Counted from the stretch's first letter, positions 51,832 to 62,848 are shown. The stretch is DNA of 64,000 nt from Mesostigma viride (GCA_009746045.1 RPFO01000041.1:9392468-9456467); one strand, 5' to 3'. Program-made: numbers and translations. Notes: a model not told the origin generated them from the sequence alone.

Positions 51832-54644
51832 ACATCACCCATGTTGCATTCCACTGTGAGATGGCCAACCAACACCACCTGGAGTGCTAGGTATCGTGCC
51901 AAGGTATTGTCAATGTCAAAGGACGGAGAATTACCTTCCTCCAACGCGAGGAGGCCAGCGGCAGGGGTGAAGGGAGAAGGGTGAACTGCATTGCAGCTTG
52001 CCGCAAAGTCTGCGACTGTATACTCGACTGCGCGCCAGTCTGCCTCGGCGTCGGCGTCAGCGAAGCCTGCAGCATTAACAAAAACCACAGACCCAGGCGA
52101 GCTCTCGGCCCCTAGGGCCCGCGCACCAGTGTTGTCAACAGTGGTTGGTAGAGCATACCTGGACAGGACGTCCGCGTTGGAGTGATCCACACCTGGCCGA
52201 TGGACGATTGTCAGGTGGTACTCCTGAATGATCATTGCCCACCGGGCCAGCTTACCCGTGAGTTTGTCGCTGGTCATCAACCACAATAAGGGCTGGTGAT
52301 CAGTGACAAGTGTGAACACCCGCCCAAAGAGATATGGCCTGAAGTGCTTGATGGCCCACACAACGGCTAACGCTTCCCCCTCGTAGGAAGAGTACCGACT
52401 CTCGGCAGAGTTGTTACTCCGACTAGCGTACGCGATAACATGCTCGCGCCCCGCATCGTCCTTTTGTGCTAGCACAGCCCCTAGGCCTACCTTGGACCAA
52501 TCGGTGTAAAGAATGAAGGGCAGAGCATAGTCGGGGGCGCGTAGGATAGGAGCGGCAGTCAGTTCCTGTTTGATGGTATCGATGGCTCGCTGCTGAGCCG
52601 GACCCCACGCCCAGACATTGCCCTTCTTCAACAACTCAGTCAGGGGTTTGACTTTGGTGCTGAAATTCTGAATATATCCTCGATAATAGCCAGCTAGCCC
52701 GAGATACGCGCGCACCCCCGAGATGTCGATGGGCACTGCGGCGTTGCTGATGGCTTCCACTTTGGCTGCCTCAGGGGTCCGGCCACCTGGTACAATCTGA
52801 TGACCAAGAAACCCTATGGTCTGTTGGGCGAACTTGCACTTTTCAGGGTGCAGCCGCAGGTTGGCCTTATCTAGGGCGATCCGAACCTGATCGAGGTGAG
52901 CTAAGTGCTGGTCAAATGTCTCGCTAAAGACAATGACATCGTCTATGTAGCAGGCTGCAAATGGCAACCCTGCCAGCACCTGGTCCATGGCACGTTGGAA
53001 CACCGCACTAGCGTTGCGATGTCCGAATGGCATGCGAACCCACTCGTACAGACGGGTCCCACCCCAAAAGGCCAGCTTGCGCTGATCTGCCTCTACGACC
53101 TTGATCTGATGGAAGCCGCTACGCAAATCTAGCGACGACACATACTTGACCTGGGGAGATATTTTATCCAAAACATCATCGACCCGAGGCATGGGGTACC
53201 TATCAACAGGAGTGTGCGCGTTCAGCTGACGCAGGTCAGTGGCCATGCGCATACCTGTCCACTCGCCTGTGATGGTATCCTTCTTGGGTGCGACCACCGT
53301 GGCAGCTGCATAACTGGAGGATGAAGCGCGGATGATCCCAGCTGCCTCTAGCTCTCGACAGTTAGCATCTACGAATTCCAGCTCAGCCAAGCTCAGCCTA
53401 TGCTGCCGCCTGAATAAGGGCTGATCCGTATCTAGTGGGACCCCCATGCAGCCCCCGTTGTAGCACCCTAGTTCTTCACTGCTGAAAGCGAATACTGAGC
53501 GTGCAGAATGCAACCAGTGCTCCATAGCCTTGCGTTGCGTGGCGGTGAGGTGCTCACCTATGGCCCATATGTGAGAGGCAGCAGGATCTGCGACTGCGGC
53601 ACTCCTACTGTCGAGACAAGGCCCCCGGACAGCGGCATCGTGGAAAAGGGAAAATGCGGCTACACCGGGTGTGACGCTCACCTGCTGAATGGCACGGACT
53701 GCGCGACCGACCGATTGCTGCAGGGTGGGCGCTCCAGCGAACACCGTGCTGGACAACAAGGACGTCATGAGGATAACGCTCCATAGTTGAAGCAGCCGCG
53801 ATCTCCATGGCGACCCAGTGCCGCCGGACGCTGTTGGCCGGACACCAGCCGCGTGGGCACTGACAGGCGGTGGCGGTGTGGGGATATCTCCCCCACCCTG
53901 GCGCACTTGCATTGCGGCCCGCAGAACATACCCAACCTGGAAGGCTGACATGGCTTGCCCAACGAGAGACCACCTAGTGGCCTCTAAAACCCCCTCAGCG
54001 GCGGACGCCCCCACATGGAACCCCATGCTCACCTCCCGAAACTCAGCGGGCGGCTGCACCAACAAACCCGTACCGGTGTCCCATACCAAACCCTTGCCCC
54101 GGTCCCTGTAGGCCGATGACCCCTGGTAACTAACCAAGGTGGGAAGAGCGCACATAGGCTTACCTACGTGATTGACGGGCGCGTAAGGGTGCCGATCGGC
54201 GACGTCTACCCGCTGCGTGACCAAATGTGGTGGCAGCGCCACCTCCGCGGGCATGCCGTCGTGCTGTCGTGTGATCGCATCTACCACTGCCTGGATGGTG
54301 GTGGTGAGTGCAAGGTTGGTCCAGAATGCGCGGTACCTGTGGGTGAGCCCGCCCAATCCTGCATTGTCGCACGTGACTGGTGCCCCTAAGATGTCCACGA
54401 TCTGGGCCCAGTCCTTCCTCACTACCTCGTGAGGGCTGTCGTCGGCCACCACGTTCTCAAAAAGATACGCTAGTGGCTGGTCCTGCAGCTGCTGCAAGAG
54501 TCCAACGACTCGAAGCAGATCCCAAAACAACCCGCTCCTAGGATCCGCAAGCCCGCGTCCTACGCCGGCCTGACTCAACCCTTGACATTCCCAGCCCGCG
54601 AGGACGAGGTCTATCCTCTTGTGCCGCCTCAAAAGGCCTCGCAC
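51738..54644 (-). CDS. Methyltransferase C-part, reverse transcriptase and RNase H (Gypsy copy 3)
   Basis: A 968-residue frame essentially identical to 5464-8370. Motif IV WECQGLS, motif VI ENV, RT YIDD and RNase H acidic residues are all present. It likewise overlaps its neighbours with -1 frame relations. The open frame shared by two copies indicates recent amplification or selection. Confidence 0.92.
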   Translation of the reverse strand: MRGLLRRHKRIDLVLAGWECQGLSQAGVGRGLADPRSGLFWDLLRVVGLLQQLQDQPLAYLFENVVADDSPHEVVRKDWAQIVDILGAPVTCDNAGLGGLTHRYRAFWTNLALTTTIQAVVDAITRQHDGMPAEVALPPHLVTQRVDVADRHPYAPVNHVGKPMCALPTLVSYQGSSAYRDRGKGLVWDTGTGLLVQPPAEFREVSMGFHVGASAAEGVLEATRWSLVGQAMSAFQVGYVLRAAMQVRQGGGDIPTPPPPVSAHAAGVRPTASGGTGSPWRSRLLQLWSVILMTSLLSSTVFAGAPTLQQSVGRAVRAIQQVSVTPGVAAFSLFHDAAVRGPCLDSRSAAVADPAASHIWAIGEHLTATQRKAMEHWLHSARSVFAFSSEELGCYNGGCMGVPLDTDQPLFRRQHRLSLAELEFVDANCRELEAAGIIRASSSSYAAATVVAPKKDTITGEWTGMRMATDLRQLNAHTPVDRYPMPRVDDVLDKISPQVKYVSSLDLRSGFHQIKVVEADQRKLAFWGGTRLYEWVRMPFGHRNASAVFQRAMDQVLAGLPFAACYIDDVIVFSETFDQHLAHLDQVRIALDKANLRLHPEKCKFAQQTIGFLGHQIVPGGRTPEAAKVEAISNAAVPIDISGVRAYLGLAGYYRGYIQNFSTKVKPLTELLKKGNVWAWGPAQQRAIDTIKQELTAAPILRAPDYALPFILYTDWSKVGLGAVLAQKDDAGREHVIAYASRSNNSAESRYSSYEGEALAVVWAIKHFRPYLFGRVFTLVTDHQPLLWLMTSDKLTGKLARWAMIIQEYHLTIVHRPGVDHSNADVLSRYALPTTVDNTGARALGAESSPGSVVFVNAAGFADADAEADWRAVEYTVADFAASCNAVHPSPFTPAAGLLALEEGNSPSFDIDNTLARYLALQVVLVGHLTVECNMGDVWLDGRVLEQVQGIALTPPRLIGPQPSVTLS

Positions 54645-55182
54645 ATGAACCTCCCCAATAGCACGGATATCCTGAGGGCACTCCCCAAACGGATCTGTCC
54701 ACGCAGACGGAGGAACTGAGATGGATACAGGGCAGACAGCTGGGCACAGTGATGCCTATACACTGCCCGAGCGGTAGGAGACGGCTCTACGGCGATCAAC
54801 GTGTGGCACGTACCGCCTGCAGCGAGAAAGCCAGCCAGCCCCCCTCCCATCCCAGCAAACAATTCTAGCAATACAACCCCTTCGGACAAGACCCGCGACT
54901 CTGCCACAACATCGGCACAGAAGTTACCTTCGGTTGTCGCGACAGCCACTTGGGACTGCGATTGCCGCGGGAGATGAGAGAGTTGTTGCTGCCGCACCGC
55001 GTTGGTGACGTGCTGACGCAAAAGGGCCTGCCGCGCTTGCGGCTGCTGTCGCGCCGCCCACGTGCTCTGCAATGAGGCCCGTCCCACCAGCGCTGTTGGG
55101 ATGCACGGCCGATGCTTATCACGCACAGCCCCCCCAGCTGCCGTGACCTCCCCCATCCGTACCTCCACCACCGCGTCGCGAG
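54629..55182 (-). CDS. Methyltransferase N-part (Gypsy copy 3)
   Basis: It contains motif I (LFAGMGGGLAGF) and the Q-rich linker. The frame ends at 54629 and the remainder continues in the -1 frame, the same break as in copy 1. A small deletion near 55181 separates it from the protease frame in this copy. Confidence 0.85.
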
Positions 55183-56339
55183 CCAGCCTCGACCCGGTTG
55201 ACCGTCGAGACACGCACTGCCCCAGTGTCCGAGCTGTAGCAGCTCACCGGGATGCTTGCTTGGCGCATGGCGTCACCGTCTCTGTCAACGATGTACACCG
55301 CGCGGCCTTCCCACATGCGTACCTCGAGCCGCATGGGAAACATGACCTCCATGCCGACCAGCACGTCATACGATGACTGCTCGGTCACAAGGGCATTCAC
55401 AGGGATGCAGGCCATGTCGGATGGCCTGAGCGGGTTGAGGATGACCATTACCTGGACCGCAGTCATGGCAAAGGGTTTAGCGGCAGGGCCCTGCCAGCCC
55501 GCCACGGACACATGACTGTCCCGCAGCCCGCCATTCTCCCTGGTTAGGTTGAGCAACTGGGCCAGCCGAGCACTGATGACGAGTGGCTGGGCCCCGCTGT
55601 CCAGTTTCACGACCAATTCATGGTCAGTACTGTAGACCACGTTGCTCAGGGGCTCCCCGTGCCCCTGCGCCTGAAACGCCATTGCTGGCTCACCATCCGG
55701 ATATGAGGTGACAGTGGGTGCCCTAGGCACTACGCACGCCCGCTGCGCGTTGTCCAAGACACCATGAGCGACATGACCCACGACTACCGAAGCCGATGCA
55801 GGGCGATGCCCAACAAATGTGGCTGTCTCAGCGTTGTGCAACCTACGGGCGTCCATTGTGTCAGCGTACCGCTGTACCTCTGACGCATGCGACCCGAGCA
55901 CCTCCACGGCCCGCTGACCGAACCACTCGACCACTTGCCGGGGAGTGTATGCAGGCGTGTCCACGACCGATGGCATAGGGTATAATGGCAACAACCTGCG
56001 CCGCTGCTCTGCCCCAGCAGGATTGTCGTGTTCCAGGGTGGAGCCGGTCCGAGCGGGAGCCATGCGAAAGGACTGAGGCAACTGCCCCACAGTCTCACTT
56101 GGCTGCCCCACCTGAAACGACGGTGGTGCACGTGCTTGCTTCCCGCGCGCGCCAACTGCGTGGATGTCCAACGCCATCACGTCGGCTGGCCGCCAGAAGT
56201 CCTCGTCCCTGTATTGAACCTGCGATCCCCCATCCTCCCTTTCACGCCCCCCGCCTCGCCCGTCGGCTGAATGATGACCACCCCCGCGTCCACCTTCTTG
56301 TCCTCCACGTCCGCAAAGTGCACCCCCGGCGCTGGGCAC
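55119..56339 (-). CDS. Aspartic protease region (Gypsy copy 3)
   Basis: The retropepsin motif LDSGAQ and downstream VLVGMEVMF are present. Unlike copy 1, the frame continues past the protease into the methyltransferase linker (EGRAVYIVDRDG), which shows the two were fused in one polyprotein. It is lost near 55181. The N-terminal part overlaps the gag end because of a 1-bp deletion in a C run near 56250. Confidence 0.83.
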   Translation of the reverse strand: MPSAGGALCGRGGQEGGRGGGHHSADGRGGGREREDGGSQVQYRDEDFWRPADVMALDIHAVGARGKQARAPPSFQVGQPSETVGQLPQSFRMAPARTGSTLEHDNPAGAEQRRRLLPLYPMPSVVDTPAYTPRQVVEWFGQRAVEVLGSHASEVQRYADTMDARRLHNAETATFVGHRPASASVVVGHVAHGVLDNAQRACVVPRAPTVTSYPDGEPAMAFQAQGHGEPLSNVVYSTDHELVVKLDSGAQPLVISARLAQLLNLTRENGGLRDSHVSVAGWQGPAAKPFAMTAVQVMVILNPLRPSDMACIPVNALVTEQSSYDVLVGMEVMFPMRLEVRMWEGRAVYIVDRDGDAMRQASIPVSCYSSDTGAVRVSTVNRVEAGSRRGGGGTDGGGHGSWGGCA

Positions 56340-58149
56340 TGCCCCGCCAGATGGGTGCGGACCGTTGCCGGGTGTGACTTCTTACACGCCTTGGGACAAT
56401 CACGTTTGATGTGCCCATCCTGACCGCACAGGAAGCAGCCCGATTTGCGCGCATCCGTCCTACCCGTCTGTGAGGACGTGCCCCCCCAGCTCGCGTCGGG
56501 GCGGCAGCGTCCTTGTTGCCGCCAGCGGCGTTACCCTGGGTTGCATCATGCGATGAGGCGTTGCGAGACCCCCCTTGGTTCCTGCTAGCACCGTGGCCGC
56601 CTTGCGGGCGCGCTTGTCTTGTGGCAGACGACTCACCCGACTTGGCCTTGGTCAGCGCGTCGACCTTGGCCTGCAGCTCGGCCACCACCGTGCTTACCGA
56701 GATCCGGCCTTGCGCGTGTCGTCGCATCATGGCCCTGACCTCAATGCACAGTGACCGCAATCGCCACGGCTGGCCGTTGGGCGGCGTGGGCAGCTCCATC
56801 TCCTTGGAGCCTAGCGCTTGCAGCCATTTCTGACACGCCAGCTTTTCGGACCAGTCCTCCACTTCGCCGGCGAACTCCATGAGGCGCTCGTAAGATTGCT
56901 CCGGGGTTTCACCCTCGGCTATCTTGAAACTGCGCCACTCACGCTCTGCCTTGATGGTCTCCACCGGGTATTCCTGGCGAAGGAGGCCCACAGTTCCTCG
57001 GCAGGGTCGACACCATACATGATGTTGTCATAGTCGGGCTGGCCACGCCCGTCGAAGCCGAACCACACGTCCGTGTGACGCGTGTACAGCGAGACCTCTC
57101 TCCACTGCTCCACCAGCCTAGCCACTCGCCTCAGCGTAAGGCCGTGAAAGAAGAAATGCATGTTGTTCATCACAAACTCATGCATTACAGCGCCTTGCGT
57201 AGTCATGTATTGCAGATCAATCCATGACTTGTACGCGTTGTAGGCCTGCGCCAGCGTGGCCAGATTGCCGGTTGTGGAGAACTTCTCGCGCATGTCCACC
57301 CGTGGTAGGGTGGGCATCTTCGCGCCTTCAGGTATGAGGCGCACCCTTTGCGGGTACTGCACCCCATCGGCATCCTCCGGCGGTCGCTGAGCTGCGCGTC
57401 CCTGCGCCAGCGTGCTTGGGCGTGCTGCCTCCCGTACTCGGAAAGCCAGCGGCGTGGTTATGTCCTCCATGGGCGGAATGCGCCCGATTGGCACACTTGA
57501 CCACCGTGCAGTCGACCCGCCGGTCAGCGCCCCACCGCCTCGCCCAAACGGAATTGAGACCCCGCCTGGCAGCATGCGTCCTGGTGCACCCCTGCGTGGG
57601 TCCATCGCGCGCGCCAGCCCTGCCCCGTTCTCCTCGTGCAATCCGTCTCGCGCTTGATCGAAAGGCAGGCGCCTGGGCGCCAGCGTATACTCGCCCCGTG
57701 GCTGACCATCCGCCTCACCAAGCAAGTCGTGTTGGGTTAGCGACCCAGCCAAAACCCCGGTTCCATCGGAGCCCTTCCCGCCGCATTACCTGAGGTTGGC
57801 GGCTGGTCCCGCTCCCTCGGCTCCGCGGCAACACCATTGGGCCCGGCATCGATGCCTGCCCGTCCCATGGTGTGGACTGCAGATGACGACCCTCTACGGC
57901 CACCAATCTGTCGGTCACTTCCCGCATTTGCAGCGCCAGTTGCTGCTGCAACTGTTGCGACTGTTGCTGCATCTGCGCTTGCATCTGCGCGAACAGCGCC
58001 ACCATACTCAGCGGCGCTTCTTGGTCGCGACTCCCACCCACTGCGGGTACGGCGGGAGGAATCCCGCCATTCGACCCCGGAGCGGACGTGTCGGCATCTG
58101 CTCTATTTGCATCCGCCATGGCTCGAGTCTGCGCTCGCGTCAGTGGCAT
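56242..58149 (-). pseudogene. Gag with zinc knuckle (Gypsy copy 3), several frame breaks
   Basis: The start is the ATG at 58149 (MPLTRAQ). It has a coiled-coil N-terminus, linker, Gag core and an uninterrupted zinc knuckle near 56400-56440, which marks the empty site of the TIR element in copy 1. Single-base losses near 57840, 57760, 56985, 56480 and 56250 break the frame. Several lie in homopolymers, so some could be assembly errors. Confidence 0.8.
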
Positions 58150-58387
58150 GCACCAGCTGACCGATGGGCAAAACAAGAACCAACAAGCCTAGGTTTCGCT
58201 TCGAAAAAGACAAGAGCTAGCAAATTCTGGCTAGTTCTATTTTCTTAAAATCTGTCTCAAGACACTTCCTTTACAAACTGTCAGCCAGGCCGTTCCCTGT
58301 ACTGCATGCTGATGGTTGATAAACACTAAAACCAACGTCTTGGCTTCGAACAGAAGGAAGCAGACTACCGGGTAGTCTCTTCGAGTA

Positions 58388-59551
58388 AACGAAAGGAGGG
58401 CTCTCAGCCGAGGACAAGGAACTGTCCCTCGTGCCTGATGACCACCTTATTGCCTCGATCCCCTGCTACAGAATAATGCTTTCACAACACACACTTTGCA
58501 CAGTCTGATGATGAAGCCGCACATGCGGAATTTATTGAGAAAGTTAATACAATTACAACACGTTGATAGTCTCAATATCGATGCACTCCATGCTCACGAG
58601 CCCGCAGTTAGGCAGCGCTCCATGACATGCTACCGGCCTTGCTCCCAAGGAAAGGGAGAAACACGAAGGCCACTAACGAGAGACTCGAAGAGACTACACG
58701 CTACGTGAGAGTCCTCTTCGACTATGAACCAAACCATTCGTCATGCCACACGCATGACACACGCCACACTTGTCAGTCCAGCCAGGAATGCCCAAACTAT
58801 CTTGCTGCCTGAACCATGCAAATAGAAACTGCATTCCAGTTGCCGTCCTGGCTTTCTACCACACATGCCAACAAAAGCAGGAAGGCATCCCAACAAATCT
58901 AAATTGCTACCCTGTTGCCGATCTCATCTCCTAGAGGCTCCGGCATTTCTGTCCCTGGGAATGTCCGGCATTGAGTCACGACCACCAAGGTCGAAGCATA
59001 ATATCCTTCAAACAATCTGCACGCTCACACCTTGCGTGTGAGTGGCCCAGCAAACATTGCTTCTAATCTTTCCTTTCTAGAAGAAATCCCTTTGTAGGGC
59101 TGCCAGCGATTTCGCATTCATTCCAGCGATCTGGCTCCGCACCGCAAATTTTCCTTTTCCATTTTCTGTCCAGTCCTCATAACGTTGACCCGCTATTCTA
59201 CACCACAAAGACACCTGGCCTGTCAATAGCCTCGGCGCTGTTGAAGTCCAGCAGTCCAGCTCCAGCTCCGGCTCCAGCTCCAGCTCCAGCTGTCCACTAA
59301 CTTGCGTATGATCCTCTCGACGCTGCGCACTTGTGCTGCCGTCCGCTCAAGTACGTCTGTGCTGCGCGCCCAGCCGTGCCTGGCCCGGCGCGCGCGCACG
59401 TGCACTTTCGTCCGCTCTTATGCTGTAAGTGCTAGTGTCCCCCCCCCGGTCACTAGCCTTTGTCGAAAATGCGCAGAAAACAAATTCCTTGCGCACGTCA
59501 CCGGTCTTGTGCATAGTGGGCGCCCGGATGACGCAGCTCGCGTCCGTGACA
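58388..59551 (-). repeat. Gypsy copy 3 terminal repeat A1
   Basis: 1164 bp, ending GTGACA beside the GGTT duplication. Like the other A1 copies it is followed inward by the leader and not by a B block. Confidence 0.9.
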
Positions 59552-60071
59552 GGTTGACAGTGGGGTCCACGGAGAGCACAACCAACTCCATGTCCTCTAG
59601 CCACTTGTCTAATGCTTCCTGTGCTAGTGGTGGGTTAAGAGGCTTCTGCCCGTTCATGACAGTAACTGCACTCATGTGAGGCCTCGACCCTAGCAGTGCC
59701 TTCACTGGCTCCCCCACAGCGGGTGTCACAACAACAGCACCACTAGGGCCAGCAGGCGCAGGGGAGGGCACATCCACATGAAGCCTCTTACCATTGCCGT
59801 CAGCGGAGGCATCCCTCTTACGCTTCTCCACGGCTGGTTGCCCGTTTGCCATCGTCATCGCGTCAGATGGCCATGTCGCCCGCACCTTCCGCGCCTCCTC
59901 CACAGCGTCTTCGTGTCGTCGCTTGCTCCCCGGCCGCTTTCCCCCATCGCCGTCGCTGGTAGGGATAGCCTCCCCCACCAACTGCTCCTTGTCCTTCCTA
60001 GGCTCCTGGCTTTCCCCTGCCGGTGCCTCCACCTCGCCCTTGTCGCCGTCGCCCGGTTTGCCACGAGGCAT
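59552..60071 (-). CDS. Copia-like Gag, N-terminal part
   Basis: The start is the ATG at 60071 (MPRGKPGDGD). The frame carries a charged, low-complexity N-terminus with a basic patch (GGKRPGSKRRHEDAVEE), then the Gag core start (LAQEALDKWLEDMELVV). It is cut by the Gypsy composite at the GGTT duplication and continues at 41282. Confidence 0.75.
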
Positions 60072-60124
60072 TATATACAGTGGGACGACACAACAACACA
60101 GGCGAACGGAAAAGAAGAACAAAT

Positions 60125-60634
60125 TCAAGCGCTGGCGCTGCCTGAAGAGGCCGTCGGCTGCTCTCCAGGCTCTGCTTCCGCCTCACGCTCTTGTGCAGTC
60201 CGCGCCACCGGTGTTCCCACTCGGGGAACTGCTCGGACCTCCTCTGCGTTATAAGGACCAAGCACGCGGCTCACCGGCCTACCGGCTGCCGTCTGCTCCA
60301 CCGGCACTCTGGGCGCGCTGCCCCGGCGATACCACTGAAGGTTTCTGACCCACCTGCTACCACCACCCCGTCGGTCGTTGCGAGACCCCCAACCTATCTC
60401 AGCAAAATCGTGCTCCGGTTCAAAGGGAATATGCAACTCGGCCCAACGTCGAGCGGAGTACCCCTCGTTCGTACCGTCGCCCTCGTCGATTTGCTGCGAC
60501 GATCTGGCGATGATGCCTGTTGGTCGGTCCACAAACTGGTCGTGGAACTCCTCGTCGGTCACCTCGCGACCTGTGATAACGGTCACGGTTGGCCCCGTTG
60601 CCCCCGGCGCCCTATACACTCTGGGCGTGTCCAA
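60125..60634 (-). CDS. Unrecognised ORF upstream of the Copia-like gag
   Basis: About 169 residues. The listed start codon is TTG, so the real start is unknown. It includes VTVITGREVTDEEFHDQFV and a tryptophan/arginine-rich middle (SRWVRNLQWYRRG), with an acidic, serine-rich tail. Its stop lies just before the gag leader. It could be a host exon, an extra ORF of the Copia-like element, or chance. I recognise no family. Confidence 0.35.
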   Translation of the reverse strand: MDTPRVYRAPGATGPTVTVITGREVTDEEFHDQFVDRPTGIIARSSQQIDEGDGTNEGYSARRWAELHIPFEPEHDFAEIGWGSRNDRRGGGSRWVRNLQWYRRGSAPRVPVEQTAAGRPVSRVLGPYNAEEVRAVPRVGTPVARTAQEREAEAEPGEQPTASSGSASA

Positions 60635-60698
60635 CGTGGACCAGATGCCCGGCGGTCGAGTGGTGATAACCCAATGGTCGGCGTGCCCCCGAGACTCC

Positions 60699-61281
60699 TG
60701 TTACGTCCCGGCCCTTTAGGTCGGACGTAACAATGGAATAAATTACTAAGGCCTTGTGGCCGTTGTACTGAGTTTTATGGACATTGGCTATTGTGTGAAT
60801 TGGACTAGTTATTTTGGTCCTAGGTTGTCCTTTTAGGGGCCGGTGCTGTGGCGCCGCGCCAGTTCTGAGTCTGTCCGTAGTTCTAGGCGTGGATCCTGTA
60901 GTTGAGGGTCGATGTCGGCCCGGATCCTACGTGGAATGATTGGCTTGGATTGTTCCAGGGAAATTGGCGTGTATCTGCGCCGCAATCAACCTAGGTTAAA
61001 TTGGTCCGAGGACGAGAGTCTCGTCCTCTTGGTTTGATGAATGATAAGTGCGAATACGCCTACACATTGAGCCCGGGGCAATTATCCATTTGTATTTGGT
61101 GTTGCTAGCCATTATGAGTGTGTACTAATTAGCTTGGCATCAAGCCGTGATGCCAGACATCTCACGACTCACGTCGTGAAGCGCAACCTACTTTAGGCTA
61201 CCTTGAATTATTCCTAATTCCGGCAAGAAGGGTCTTTCGCTACGTAGCTCAGGCTAGGTGTGTCTGGGCTGGGACGTAACA
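60699..61281 (+). repeat. 5' LTR of a plus-strand LTR retrotransposon
   Basis: It starts TGTTACGTCC and ends GGACGTAACA, perfect 10-bp inverted ends (583 bp). A second GGACGTAACA at 60724-60733 gives a hairpin with the LTR start. The 3' LTR is outside the window, so the boundary rests on the ends, the following primer-site-like sequence and the downstream ORFs. Confidence 0.72.
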
Positions 61282-61282
61282 C

Positions 61283-61300
61283 TGGTTATCGGAGGAAATG
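61283..61300 (+). other. Putative primer-binding site
   Basis: TGGTTATCGGAGG begins two bases after the LTR end. A TGG start is expected for complementarity to a tRNA 3' CCA end, and the sequence resembles the common methionine-initiator type. The exact tRNA was not identified. Confidence 0.45.
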
Positions 61301-61384
61301 TGCTGGAAAGGTTAGCTAACTCTCGCGGAGAGGGTTAGTGAGCCAATTAGGATACCAAGGCTGAGTTTGACGTAGGTAGAGGTT

Positions 61385-61605
61385 CCGGAATTCAACGACT
61401 GCTGACTGGTCGGCGGCCAGCCCGTAAAGGGATTCAACGACGACCTAGCCAGCAAGCGGCCAGTCTGGGATACTCGGCGGGGCTAGCAATAGTCCTGTGG
61501 TGAGGTGCTGTAAACGATAGCGTTCAGCTCTCCTGCTTTCAACGACACCTAGTGGCGGCCAGGGCTTGCCTTCAACGACACCGAGTGGCGGCCAGCTCAG
61601 GAGGA
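61385..61605 (+). repeat. Degenerate leader repeats
   Basis: Four units starting TTCAACGAC and ending GGCCAG (about 61390, 61432, 61538, 61571) occur in the leader, the last two almost identical. They could be packaging or dimerisation signals, which is speculation. Confidence 0.65.
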
Positions 61606-62023
61606 TTTAACGTCATCGAATATGGTTCGTCCCCTAGATAGGATCCTTTCTTTGCAAGCGATGCCTGTGGAAGGCTAGCTGGCGTGCTCGCTTCCTCTCC
61701 GGGTTCGCACGCGTAGGGGTTCTCGTTATACGTTGTGCCTCTATAGGGTGTGAATGTCGTTGGTGCGAATGGAAGTTGCGGACGACGACCATTCGTTGTT
61801 TTACCTGTTGTGGGGGTGAATACCGTCTGGCTGTTGCCGACTGTGTTGACGGTGTTTACCTCCGTGTAATCGTTGTATAGCCCCTTTGCCGCGGAAGGCT
61901 GGGGGCGTGTGCTGTGCTACACTCCGTGCTCTCTCCTCATTTGTTTAAGGTCACTGCATTAGAGGTAGCCTGGGTTTCCCCTTTCTCTCCTGCTTGCAAG
62001 CCGCTGCCAGACTATGATGTAAC

Positions 62024-62362
62024 ATGCCCCGACGTAAAATAAATAAGGGTGGACAGTCTGGTTTTCCTTACTATGCAGTAGCTCACGACGGGGATAAGGG
62101 TAGACCTGCTATATTCTACAGCTGGAAGACTTGTGAGGAACACATTAAAGATAAGATATTGTCCCAAGGCTCTAGTGCTAAGTGGAAAGGGTTTGATAAC
62201 ATTACAGATGCAGATAGGTTTGTTAGGGAACACATGCCATTGCCTGAGGGGATGCACATCACACGTGAATGCTCCAAGCCACCCACACTCAGAAGTCAGG
62301 GGGAGGGGACAGCACTTACAGTTACCTTCTCTCAGCTGACCATTGGCCCTAGCAAACAGTAG
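62024..62362 (+). CDS. Small protein with an RNase H1-type hybrid-binding domain
   Basis: A 112-residue ORF with its own ATG. Residues about 13-70 match the N-terminal hybrid-binding domain of eukaryotic RNase H1 and related viral proteins: FPYYAVAHDG, a FYSWKTCEEHI stretch, KWKGF, and NITDADRFVREH. This domain binds RNA-DNA hybrids or double-stranded RNA. Here it is a stand-alone ORF between LTR and Gag, so it may bind the element's RNA or replication intermediates. No RNase H catalytic domain is attached. Confidence 0.78.
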   Translation: MPRRKINKGGQSGFPYYAVAHDGDKGRPAIFYSWKTCEEHIKDKILSQGSSAKWKGFDNITDADRFVREHMPLPEGMHITRECSKPPTLRSQGEGTALTVTFSQLTIGPSKQ

Positions 62363-62489
62363 AGGATACTATTACTAAGTAGTAATACTAGGTTCTATAT
62401 CTATAGATCCATAGCACGTGGTTGCTCTTTTTCTCTCTCTTCTTCCTGGGGAGGTGATGCCTGCTGTGTAAGGTACCGGTACGAGCACC
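62363..62489 (+). other. Spacer between the hybrid-binding ORF and Gag
   Basis: Short non-coding spacer of 127 bp. It contains the palindrome AGTAGTAATACTA-like sequence near 62377-62392. Confidence 0.4.
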
Positions 62490-62795
62490 ATGCCAACACG
62501 GTACCAAACAAGGAACGCCAGAGAGACAGAAGACGAGCTTAGGGAGAGAGATTCAGATAATAGAGAGATAGAGCCGGTAGACAACCACGAGCACGGTACA
62601 GAAGGGCTAGAGGTACCACCGCAAGTCCAAGTAGAGACAGGTACAGGTGAGGTCATGGGGAGACCTGTGGAAGGCTCCCTACGATCCAGATCTAGTTCCC
62701 CAGCGGATGGGGACAATCTAGACGCCTTGACCAGGCAGGAAGAGGACAGAAGTGACCAAGAGATACTACAGGGGGGCTCGCAGCAGCAGCAACAG

Positions 62796-62848
<53 letters not shown>

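Larger units (their letters stand above)
41287..59551 (-). mobile_element. Composite of two methyltransferase-Gypsy copies inserted in Copia gag
   Basis: The outer ends TGTCGCG (41287) and GTGACA (59551) are flanked by GGTT (41283-41286 and 59552-59555). The Copia Gag frame is restored by removal (TVNLVQV). Inside, from left to right, are: B2, A2, B1; copy 2 with a large internal deletion; its A1 split by a PAT-like element; a truncated A2 and B1 of copy 3; a near-complete copy 3; leader; A1. This fits one copy inserted in the A2 repeat of another, then a recombination that removed the duplicated left repeat. Confidence 0.85.
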
